Shown: positions 19,453 to 26,452 of the stretch, piece by piece
How positions within the stretch are numbered: the first letter of the stretch is position 1
Layout: every line of letters begins with the position of its first letter
Source: Sphingosinicella sp942492965
Lineage (GTDB): Bacteria; Pseudomonadota; Alphaproteobacteria; Sphingomonadales; Sphingomonadaceae
Length of the DNA: 64,000 bases
Assembly: GCA_942492965.1 (NCBI GenBank)
Contig: OW818656.1
Coordinates: 2,914,001-2,978,000, forward strand
Direction of reading: 5' to 3'
Translations under genes and position numbers: made by a program
The notes under the pieces: model-generated
Seen by the model: the letters and a program-made list of their open reading frames with translations, nothing else
The model's database searches: none
Told to the model about the DNA's origin: nothing

Positions 19453-19643
19453 ATCAGGTCCCAATGTTGATTGGTCTTAGAGGTATTCGGAGTCGAATGG
19501 ATCGTCCGCGATCCCCCCCTCCCTGAAGCGGATGGGCTTGCCGATCCAATCCTGAACAGAACATCTGGGCAGTGCGGACAAGTTCGGACGGTCAGGAATC
19601 AACGCGGTTGCATACATGGTCGCGCTGAAGATATCCTCTCGTT

Positions 19644-19976
19644 ATGCGTGCTGCCGTTTTACTTTGCTTCGCACTGGTCAATTGCTCGCCCGGCGATCGT
19701 TTCGATCAAGAGGCGTGGAAGAATGCCGACCTCATGGGTCGCGCGCGCGCCGACATGCTCCAAGATTTTTTGGATCGTTACCCACTGAAGGGAAAGACTC
19801 GCAGCGAAGTAATCGCCTTACTCGGAGAACCCACAAAAACAGACAAGTGGGACGGTACAGAGATGGCTTATGTGCTCGGCAATGATGGCTCTTATATGCC
19901 GATTGACAACGAGTGGTTGTTAATCGACCTGGATCAGCATCAGAGAGTGGTGTCATTCAAGAGGGTGCGGGACTGA
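19644..19976 (+). CDS. Small lipoprotein with SmpA/OmlA (BamE)-like fold
   Basis: The 110-residue product starts MRAAVLLCFALVNCS, a lipoprotein signal with the lipidated Cys at residue 14. The mature part has the pattern of BamE/OmlA-like small lipoproteins: YPLKGKTRSEVIALLGEPTKT, then a short beta-rich tail with LIDLDQHQRVVSFKRV. True BamE acts in outer-membrane protein assembly; this is a shorter relative of unknown role. Codon usage is less GC-rich than in its neighbours. The gene stands alone between the kinase and the convergent response regulator. Family assignment is moderate and based on the GxTxxEVxxLLGxP signature. Confidence 0.7.
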   Translation: MRAAVLLCFALVNCSPGDRFDQEAWKNADLMGRARADMLQDFLDRYPLKGKTRSEVIALLGEPTKTDKWDGTEMAYVLGNDGSYMPIDNEWLLIDLDQHQRVVSFKRVRD

Positions 19977-20043
19977 CGCGGGGATGCCTGCACCTCTTCA
20001 GAAAAATCATTCATTCGGTGAGCGCGGAACCTGACACTACCGC

Positions 20044-20670
20044 CTAATGCTTGATGCCGATACCGAGTGCGCGCGCCGCGAGCGCCGCCTGCGTGCGGTT
20101 GCCGACGTCGAGCTTGCGCAGGATCACGGTCATGTGTGCCTTCACGGTTGCCTCGGTAATGCCGAGGTCGAAGGCGATCTGCTTGTTGAGCCGCCCGTCG
20201 AGAACGCCGAGAAGCACACGAAGCTGGGTCGGCGTCAGTGCAGCGACGCGCGCCGCGACGTCGTCAAGTTCGCCGCTCGCGGGCGCGGCGATGGTTTCCC
20301 CGGCAAGCGCGTTCGCAATGGCCTTTTCGATCGTGCCGAGATCGCTTTCCTTGCTGACGAAACCGACCGCGCCGAAACGCCGCGCCTCCGCGGCCGCGGT
20401 TGAAGCCTCGGCGCTTGAGACCACCAGGATCGGCACGCCCGGCCGCTCGGCGTGGAGCAGCGCGACGCCCGAATAGCCGGTCGCGCCCGGCATGTTGAGA
20501 TCAAGCAGGATGAGCGCGATGTCCGCATTCGCCTCCGCCGCGCGCGACGCCGTGTCGAGCGTACCCGCTTCGATGATGCGCGCGGTGGGGCGGACACGGG
20601 TGGCAGCGAGCGAGAGCGCCTGTCGGAACAGGGGGTGGTCGTCCGCGATCAGGATGCTCTCGCCTGCCAT
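20044..20670 (-). CDS. LuxR-family response regulator, CrbR-like
   Basis: A 208-residue NarL/FixJ-type regulator. The receiver domain has the acidic pair Asp10-Asp11, the phospho-acceptor Asp57 in LILLDLNMPG and the conserved Lys in FVSKES. The C-terminal LuxR helix-turn-helix reads LTPTQLRVLLGVLDGRLNKQIAFDLGITEATVKAHMTVILRKL. It starts six bases after the acs stop codon, so it is in one transcript with acs. Together with the SLC5-type kinase it forms a CrbS/CrbR-like pair; its likely targets are the acs and porin promoters. The start lacks a strong ribosome site, consistent with translational coupling to acs. Confidence 0.87.
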   Translation of the reverse strand: MAGESILIADDHPLFRQALSLAATRVRPTARIIEAGTLDTASRAAEANADIALILLDLNMPGATGYSGVALLHAERPGVPILVVSSAEASTAAAEARRFGAVGFVSKESDLGTIEKAIANALAGETIAAPASGELDDVAARVAALTPTQLRVLLGVLDGRLNKQIAFDLGITEATVKAHMTVILRKLDVGNRTQAALAARALGIGIKH

Positions 20671-20676
20671 GCAGGT

Positions 20677-22638
20677 TCAACTCTGGCGGTTGCCGACGAG
20701 GTTCGCAACCACCGAAGGATCGGCGAGCGTCGAGGTGTCGCCAAGGTTGGAGACGTCGCCTTCGGCAATTTTGCGCAGGATGCGCCGCATGATCTTGCCC
20801 GATCGCGTCTTGGGGAGGCCGGCCGCGAACTGGATGGCGTCCGGAGTCGCGATGGGGCCGATCTCGCGGCGCACCCATTGCACGAGTTCACGGCGCAGGG
20901 CATCGTCACCGGTCTCGTTGGCGTTCAGGGTCACATAGGCATAGATGCCCTGGCCCTTGAGGTCGTGCGGCATACCGACGACAGCCGCTTCCGCGACCTT
21001 CGCGTGCGCGACGAGCGCGCTTTCGATTTCGGCGGTGCCCATGCGATGCCCGGACACGTTGATCACGTCATCGACGCGGCCCGTGATCCAGTAATAGCCG
21101 TCGCCGTCGCGGCGGCAGCCGTCGCCCGTGAAATACTTGCCCGCATAGGTCGTGAAATAGGTCTGGAAGAAACGCTCGTGGTCACCCCAGATCGTGCGTG
21201 CCTGTCCCGGCCAGCTGTCGGTGATCACAAGATTACCCTCGGCGGCACCGTCCAGCACCACGCCCTCTGCATCCACGAGTTCGGGTTTCACGCCGAACAG
21301 CGGTTTCGTTGCGCTGCCGGGTTTCAGATCGGTTGCGCCCGGCATCGGTGAAATCATCGCGCCGCCGGTTTCCGTCTGCCACCACGTATCGACGATCGGG
21401 CAGCGGCCTTCGCCGACGACACGGTGATACCATTCCCACGCCTCCGGGTTGATCGGCTCGCCCACGCTGCCGAGCAGACGCAGCGACTTGCGGCTGGTCC
21501 GCGTCACCCAGTCGTCGCCCTCGCGCATCAGCGCGCGAAGCGCCGTCGGCGCCGCGTAGAAAATTTCCACCTGGTATTTGTCGATGATGCTCCAGAAGCG
21601 GCTGAAATCCGGGTAGTTCGGGATGCCCTCATACATCAGTGTCGTCGCGCCGTTCGCGAGCGCGCCATAGACGACATAGGTGTGGCCCGTCACCCAGCCC
21701 ACGTCCGCCGCGCACCAGAAGACTTCGCCGGGGCGATAGTCGAACACGTACTGATGCGTCATCGATGCCCAGACGAGGTAGCCGCCGGTCGTGTGCAGCA
21801 CGCCCTTGGGCTTTCCGGTGGAACCCGAAGTGTAGAGGATGAACAGCGGGTCTTCCGCGTTCATCGTTTCGGCCGCACAGTCCGGCGCGGCGGCGGCGAC
21901 GGCATCGTGATACCAGATGTCGCGGCCGTCCTTCATCGCGATGTCCGCGCCCGTGCGGCGCACCACGATTACCTTTTCAACGCTCGTGCAGTGCGTCAGC
22001 GCCTCGTCGACATTGGTCTTCAGCGGCACGCGCTTCCCGCCGCGCAGGCCCTCATCGGCAGTGATGACGAGCTGGGAATCGCAGTCGGTGATGCGCCCGG
22101 CGAGGCTATCGGGCGAAAAGCCGCCGAATACCACGGAATGGATCGCGCCGATGCGTGCGCAGGCGAGCATGGCGGCTGCGGCTTCCGGGATCATCGGCAA
22201 ATAGATCGTCACGCGGTCGCCCTTGCGGATGCCGTTTGCCTTCAGCGCGTTCGCCAGCCGGCAGACCTCGTCGTGCAGGTCGCGGTAGCTGATGATGCGG
22301 CTGTCGCCGGGCTCGTCGCCTTCCCAGATGATCGCGATCGCGTCGGGCCGCTCCGCGACGTGACGATCGAGGCAATTGGCGGAGACGTTGAGCGCGCCGT
22401 CCTCGAACCACTTGATGCCGAAGTCGGCCTCGTTGAATGACGTGTTCTTCACCCTTGTGAACGGCATCATCCAGTCGAGCCGCTGCGCCTCGCGTTTCCA
22501 GAAGGCATCGGGATCGCGTGCGGCTTCCGCATAGAAGGCCTCATAAATGTCCGGCTTGATCATGGCGCGCGCGCGCCATTCGGCGGGCACGGGATAGGTT
22601 GCGGATGCGCCGGTTGCGGATGCGGCAAGGCTGGCCAT
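20677..22638 (-). CDS. acs: Acetate--CoA ligase (acetyl-CoA synthetase)
   Basis: The 653-residue enzyme matches the family length. It makes acetyl-CoA from acetate, CoA and ATP through acetyl-AMP in the cytoplasm. The AMP-binding core YTSGSTGKPKG, the DTWWQTETGG motif, the TGD hinge region (YFTGDG) and the C-terminal PKTRSGKIMRRILR motif are present; the Lys of SGKIMRR is the residue acetylated in other Acs enzymes. GGGAGGAG upstream of the ATG at 22638 fixes the start. It is followed closely by the CrbR-like regulator and diverges from the porin gene across a promoter with two palindromes. Confidence 0.97.
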   Translation of the reverse strand: MASLAASATGASATYPVPAEWRARAMIKPDIYEAFYAEAARDPDAFWKREAQRLDWMMPFTRVKNTSFNEADFGIKWFEDGALNVSANCLDRHVAERPDAIAIIWEGDEPGDSRIISYRDLHDEVCRLANALKANGIRKGDRVTIYLPMIPEAAAAMLACARIGAIHSVVFGGFSPDSLAGRITDCDSQLVITADEGLRGGKRVPLKTNVDEALTHCTSVEKVIVVRRTGADIAMKDGRDIWYHDAVAAAAPDCAAETMNAEDPLFILYTSGSTGKPKGVLHTTGGYLVWASMTHQYVFDYRPGEVFWCAADVGWVTGHTYVVYGALANGATTLMYEGIPNYPDFSRFWSIIDKYQVEIFYAAPTALRALMREGDDWVTRTSRKSLRLLGSVGEPINPEAWEWYHRVVGEGRCPIVDTWWQTETGGAMISPMPGATDLKPGSATKPLFGVKPELVDAEGVVLDGAAEGNLVITDSWPGQARTIWGDHERFFQTYFTTYAGKYFTGDGCRRDGDGYYWITGRVDDVINVSGHRMGTAEIESALVAHAKVAEAAVVGMPHDLKGQGIYAYVTLNANETGDDALRRELVQWVRREIGPIATPDAIQFAAGLPKTRSGKIMRRILRKIAEGDVSNLGDTSTLADPSVVANLVGNRQS

Positions 22639-22821
22639 GATGATCTCCTCCCATTCTGTTTGGGGCAGCTGATAGGGCAGGGGTGCCCCGCTGCGCATCC
22701 TCGACCATGGTCGTAGTCGCATTCGACCATCGTCGGGGTGTTTCCGCTGCCCGGTCAGCGCGATGCTCAGCAGCGTCGGCACAGTCCTGTCAGGGGATCG
22801 GCCGCCACTGGGAGGATTGTC
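22639..22821. promoter_or_regulatory. Divergent acs / porin promoter with two CGACCATsGTCG sites
   Basis: A perfect 12-base palindrome CGACCATGGTCG lies at 22702-22713 and a one-mismatch copy CGACCATCGTCG at 22724-22735. Their starts are 22 bases apart, about two helical turns, so a dimeric regulator could bind both on one face. I infer that the LuxR-type regulator of the acetate module binds here. GGAGG at 22811-22815 is the porin ribosome site. Confidence 0.6.
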
Positions 22822-24162
22822 ATGACCATGCGTTCGCGGCCCGGCCTTTGCGCCGGCGTTGCCCTGATCGCCCTTGTTGCCGGGCCGGCTTTCGCCGAAA
22901 CCCCCGACATCGAAGCGCGCATGAGCGCGATCGAGAGCCGCATGGCGGCGCTCACCGGCGAACTTGAAGCCACCCGCGCGGAGAACGCCTCGCTTCGTAA
23001 CGCGCTCGCCGAAACCCGCGCGAAGGCATCGCCGTCACCTGCGGACGGTTTCAAGGTCGGCGGCACCACCATCAAGATCGGCGGCTTCCTGAAAACCGTC
23101 GCGACGTTCAGCCGCTGGGACGATGGCGACGTGGCGGGAAATTCGCTCGGCCGCGATTTCTATCTGCCGCAGGCGATCCCCGTGGGCGGCACGCGCGAAT
23201 CCACCGACAGCGATTTCTCCGCGAAGCAGACGCGCCTGTGGCTGAACCTCTCCACCGACGTCTCGGGCCACACGCTCAAAGGCTATCTCGAAACCGATTT
23301 CCAGACCTCGCCCGGCACGCAGGGGTCGGAGCGCACGACGAACGGCTACAACCTCGCGCTGCGCCGCGCCTGGGTCCAGTTCGACAATCTCCTCGTCGGT
23401 CAGGACTGGTCGACCTTCCAGTATGTCGGCGCGCTCCCGGAGAGCACGGATTTCGTCGGCCCCACCGAAGGCACCGTCTTCGTCCGCCAGCCGCTCGTGC
23501 GCTACACGGCGAAGTTAACGCCTGCACTGGCGCTCAGCATCTCCGCCGAAAACGCCGAGTCCGCGACTATTTCGTCCACTTCGCCCACTCTTGTCGAGAA
23601 CGACGACGACCGCCTCCCCGACTTCGCGGCACGCCTCACCTACACCGCCCCCTTCGGCGAACTCTCCCTCGCCGGACTGTTCCGCCAACTATCGGTGGAT
23701 AACGGCACCCTCTCCGACAAGGCCGCCGCCTGGGGCATCAGCGCCGCCGGCAAGATCATGTTCGGGCCGGAAAAGCGCCACGACCTCCGCTTCATGGCAA
23801 CCTACGGCGACGGCATCGGCCGCTACGTGGGCCTGAACTTCGCACCCGACGCAGTATACGACGGGCTTCCCGGCAGTACGCTCGAAACGGTGAAGACTTT
23901 CGCCGCACTCGCCGCCCTGAAGCTCGGCTGGACGCCGACCGTGCGCTCCACCCTCATGGCCGGCTACCAGAACGCCAGCTACCCTTCGCCGGCGCCGCTC
24001 ACGGCGAACGATAAGGCATGGAGCCTCGCCGCAAACCTGTTCTGGTCGCCCGTGAAGGCGCTCGATCTCGGCGTCGAATACCGCCACGGCGAACGCGAGT
24101 TGCTGAACGGACTTGCAGGACAGCTCAATCGTCTGGAATTTGCAGCAAAATACAATTTCTGA
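22822..24162 (+). CDS. DcaP-like trimeric outer-membrane porin
   Basis: The 446-residue protein has a signal peptide (MTMRSRPGLCAGVALIALVAGPAFAE), then a short coiled coil (about residues 25-60, alternating MSAIESRMAALTGELEATRAE). The beta-barrel that follows opens with VGGTTIKIGGFLKTVATF and includes LRRAWVQFDNLLVGQDWSTF, characteristic of DcaP porins. It ends with an aromatic residue (AAKYNF), as outer-membrane barrels do. DcaP of Acinetobacter takes up dicarboxylates and other negatively charged solutes. Here it probably admits a carboxylate used with the downstream symporter. GGAGG six bases ahead of the ATG at 22822 supports the start. Confidence 0.85.
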   Translation: MTMRSRPGLCAGVALIALVAGPAFAETPDIEARMSAIESRMAALTGELEATRAENASLRNALAETRAKASPSPADGFKVGGTTIKIGGFLKTVATFSRWDDGDVAGNSLGRDFYLPQAIPVGGTRESTDSDFSAKQTRLWLNLSTDVSGHTLKGYLETDFQTSPGTQGSERTTNGYNLALRRAWVQFDNLLVGQDWSTFQYVGALPESTDFVGPTEGTVFVRQPLVRYTAKLTPALALSISAENAESATISSTSPTLVENDDDRLPDFAARLTYTAPFGELSLAGLFRQLSVDNGTLSDKAAAWGISAAGKIMFGPEKRHDLRFMATYGDGIGRYVGLNFAPDAVYDGLPGSTLETVKTFAALAALKLGWTPTVRSTLMAGYQNASYPSPAPLTANDKAWSLAANLFWSPVKALDLGVEYRHGERELLNGLAGQLNRLEFAAKYNF

Positions 24163-24180
24163 GGGAGAGGGAACAGGGAC

Positions 24181-25848
24181 ATGGCAACCGCTTACGACAG
24201 CATCCCCAAGCACCATAAGGCGACGCAGAACGAAAAGCTCGTCATCGCCGCATCGTCGCTGGGCACCGTTTTCGAATGGTATGATTTCTACCTTTACGGG
24301 CTTCTGGCGCTCTACATCTCGTCCCACTTCTTTTCGGGTGTGAACGAGACCACGGGCTTCATCCTCGCGCTCGCAGCGTTCGCGGCGGGTTTCGCGGTGC
24401 GGCCCTTCGGCGCCATTTTCTTCGGGCGCATCGGCGATCTCGTCGGGCGCAAGAACACGTTCCTCGTAACGATGGGCATCATGGGCCTGTCGACGTTCGC
24501 GGTCGGCCTATTGCCATCCTATGGCACGATCGGCGTGGCTGCGCCCTTCATCCTCGTGGCGCTGCGGTTGCTTCAGGGCCTCGCGCTGGGCGGCGAATAC
24601 GGCGGTGCGGCCACGTATGTTGCGGAGCACGCGCCCAACCACAAGCGCGGCCTCTACACGAGCTGGATCCAGACCACGGCGACGCTCGGCCTGTTCGCGG
24701 CGCTTCTCGTCGTGATCGGCATCCGCACCTTCATGGGCGAGGAAGCCTTCGCCGACTGGGGCTGGCGGATTCCGTTCCTCGTTTCGATCATCCTGCTCGC
24801 GGTTTCAATGTGGATCCGTATGCAGCTTTCCGAAAGCCCGGTCTTCCAGAAGATGAAGGACGAGGGCACCACATCGAAGGCGCCGCTCACCGAGGCGTTC
24901 GGCAAGTGGGGTAACCTCAAGTGGGTACTGATCGCGTTGATGGGCGCGGTCGCGGGGCAGGCAGTGGTCTGGTACACGGGCCAGTTCTACGCGCTGTTCT
25001 TCCTTGAAAAGACGCTGAAGGTGGATGGCGCGACCGCCAACATCCTCATCGCGATCGCGCTTGCGCTCGGTACGCCGTTCTTCATCTTCTTCGGCTGGCT
25101 GTCGGACAAGATCGGCCGCAAGCCCATCATCCTCACTGGCTGCTTGATCGCGGCGCTCACCTACTTCCCGCTGTTCGGTGCGCTCACGAAGGCGGCGAAC
25201 CCGGCGCTCGCGGCAGCGCAGGCGGCGGCTCCGATCAGCGTGACAGCAAACCAGGAAGAATGCTCGTTCCAGTTCGATCCGATCGGCAAGAACAAGTTCG
25301 ATAGCTCAAGCTGTGACATCGCCAAGGCCTATCTCGCCAAGGCCGGTCTCAACTACAAGAACGTGGAGGCGCCCGCGGGTGCCGTCGCCGAAATCCACAT
25401 CGGCGACACCACGATCGCGGCTCCGAACCCGGCCGAGGTAACGGGGGCGGACCGCGCGGCGGCGATCACCGCCTTCCAGGATCAGGTGAAGAGTGCGCTC
25501 GGCGATGCCGGCTACCCGGCTGCCGCGGACCCGGATCGGATCGACAAACCGATGGTGGTGGCGATCCTGTTCTTCCTAGTGCTGCTTGTGACGGCGGTAT
25601 ACGGCCCGATCGCGGCACTTCTGGTCGAACTGTTCCCCAGCCGCATCCGCTACACATCGATGTCGCTGCCGTATCACATCGGCAACGGCTGGTTCGGCGG
25701 CTTCCTGCCGACGACGGCCTTCGCGATGGTCGCGGCGACGGGCGATATCTACTACGGCCTCTGGTATCCGGTGGTGGTGGCAGTGATCACGCTCGTGGTC
25801 GGGCTTCTGTTCCTGCCGGAAACCTTCCGCCGCAACATCGACCAGTAA
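24181..25848 (+). CDS. MFS transporter, metabolite:H+ symporter (MHS) family with periplasmic insert
   Basis: A 555-residue carrier, longer than usual for MHS proteins (~430-450). Twelve membrane segments are visible with family motifs FEWYDFYLYG in TM1, GRIGDLVGRKN after TM2, RLLQGLALGGEYGGA in TM4 and SDKIGRK after TM8. Residues ~340-455, between TM9 and TM10 and therefore on the periplasmic side, are an extra soluble segment with two Cys (ECSFQFDP and SSSCDIAKAYLAK). It follows the porin by 18 bases with a GGGAGAGGGA ribosome site and is one transcript with it. The likely substrate is acetate or another short carboxylate, judged from context only. Confidence 0.88.
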   Translation: MATAYDSIPKHHKATQNEKLVIAASSLGTVFEWYDFYLYGLLALYISSHFFSGVNETTGFILALAAFAAGFAVRPFGAIFFGRIGDLVGRKNTFLVTMGIMGLSTFAVGLLPSYGTIGVAAPFILVALRLLQGLALGGEYGGAATYVAEHAPNHKRGLYTSWIQTTATLGLFAALLVVIGIRTFMGEEAFADWGWRIPFLVSIILLAVSMWIRMQLSESPVFQKMKDEGTTSKAPLTEAFGKWGNLKWVLIALMGAVAGQAVVWYTGQFYALFFLEKTLKVDGATANILIAIALALGTPFFIFFGWLSDKIGRKPIILTGCLIAALTYFPLFGALTKAANPALAAAQAAAPISVTANQEECSFQFDPIGKNKFDSSSCDIAKAYLAKAGLNYKNVEAPAGAVAEIHIGDTTIAAPNPAEVTGADRAAAITAFQDQVKSALGDAGYPAAADPDRIDKPMVVAILFFLVLLVTAVYGPIAALLVELFPSRIRYTSMSLPYHIGNGWFGGFLPTTAFAMVAATGDIYYGLWYPVVVAVITLVVGLLFLPETFRRNIDQ

Positions 25849-25867
25849 GCGTACACCACATGAAACC

Positions 25868-25899
25868 GGCGGCGATGGCAGCATCGCCGCCCATTTCTT
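25868..25899 (+). terminator. Stem-loop terminator after the MHS carrier
   Basis: GGCGGCGATG and CATCGCCGCC form a perfect ten-base-pair stem with a GCAG loop at 25868-25891. CATTTCTT follows. It lies 20 bases after the carrier stop and before the tRNA gene. Confidence 0.8.
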
Positions 25900-25965
25900 G
25901 CCGGCTTGACTCCCGCAGCCCGCCCGCCTAAGTCACGCGCCTTCGCAAGCGGCTCTGCCGCCCAC

Positions 25966-26041
25966 GGCCCCTTCGTCTAGCGGTCCAGGACGTCGCCCTC
26001 TCACGGCGAAAACACGGGTTCGAGTCCCGTAGGGGTCACCA
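25966..26041 (+). tRNA. tRNA-Glu (anticodon CTC)
   Basis: A 76-base cloverleaf with encoded CCA can be folded. The acceptor strands are GGCCCCT and AGGGGTC (one G-T pair), the D-arm is TCTAGCGGTCCAGGA, the anticodon loop CCTCTCA sits on a CGCC/GGCG stem, and the T-arm is ACGGGTTCGAGTCCCGT. The body closely follows bacterial tRNA-Glu; the anticodon CTC reads GAG. Its 3' end is immediately followed by integrase-type promoter repeats and an integrase fragment, so it probably served as an attachment site. Confidence 0.95.
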
Positions 26042-26141
26042 CGAAGCCTTCCCAAGACATCCCAAGACATACCATAAGTGACTGTTTTCCGCCATTTATT
26101 CTGCTATAATGCTCCCAGGCTATTCCGCTCTGGACCGCCAC

Positions 26142-26205
26142 ATACCATCAATTTGATGGTATTTTTGATGGTACACCGCGCGAGTCCGGAAGGGAGATAC
26201 CATCA
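26142..26205 (+). promoter_or_regulatory. TACCATCA repeats before the integrase remnant
   Basis: ATACCATCAA and TTGATGGTAT form a perfect inverted repeat with one central base at 26142-26162. A further TTGATGGTA lies at 26165-26173 and a TACCATCA at 26198-26205, touching the start codon. Repeats of this kind precede integrase genes of tRNA-targeting genomic islands and may autoregulate the integrase or bind an excisionase. That role is inference. Confidence 0.6.
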
Positions 26206-26399
26206 TGGGTCTGAGCACCGTTGCCATCAAAGCCGCGAAGGGGCGGGACAAGCCGTTCAAGCTGACGGATGGCGATGGCCTCCACCTGCTGGTTCTGCCC
26301 TCGGGCGGGCGGTGCTGTGGGATGAACTACCCGTATCTGGGCAAGCCCAAGACGCTCGCGCTCGTTCCTCAGCTCGCCAATTCACTGGACAGCAAATAG
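26205..26399 (+). pseudogene. Truncated P4-type island integrase (N-terminal arm-binding domain only)
   Basis: The 64-codon frame begins MGLSTVAIKAAKGRDKPFKL and continues TDGDGLHLLVLPSGG and GKPKTLAL. This matches the arm-DNA-binding (DUF4102) start of P4-type integrases, which are normally ~400 residues. The match ends around residue 53 and the catalytic domain is absent, so it cannot recombine DNA. It lies 164 bases past the tRNA-Glu end, the usual integrase position. The next gene begins only 53 bases later, which places a deletion or replacement junction at roughly 26360-26400. GGAAGGGAG precedes the ATG. Confidence 0.8.
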
Positions 26400-26452
26400 T
26401 CTTTCGGTGAGACACTGATTCATCCCGTTTGGCGCTCGAACTGAGGCGGAGG

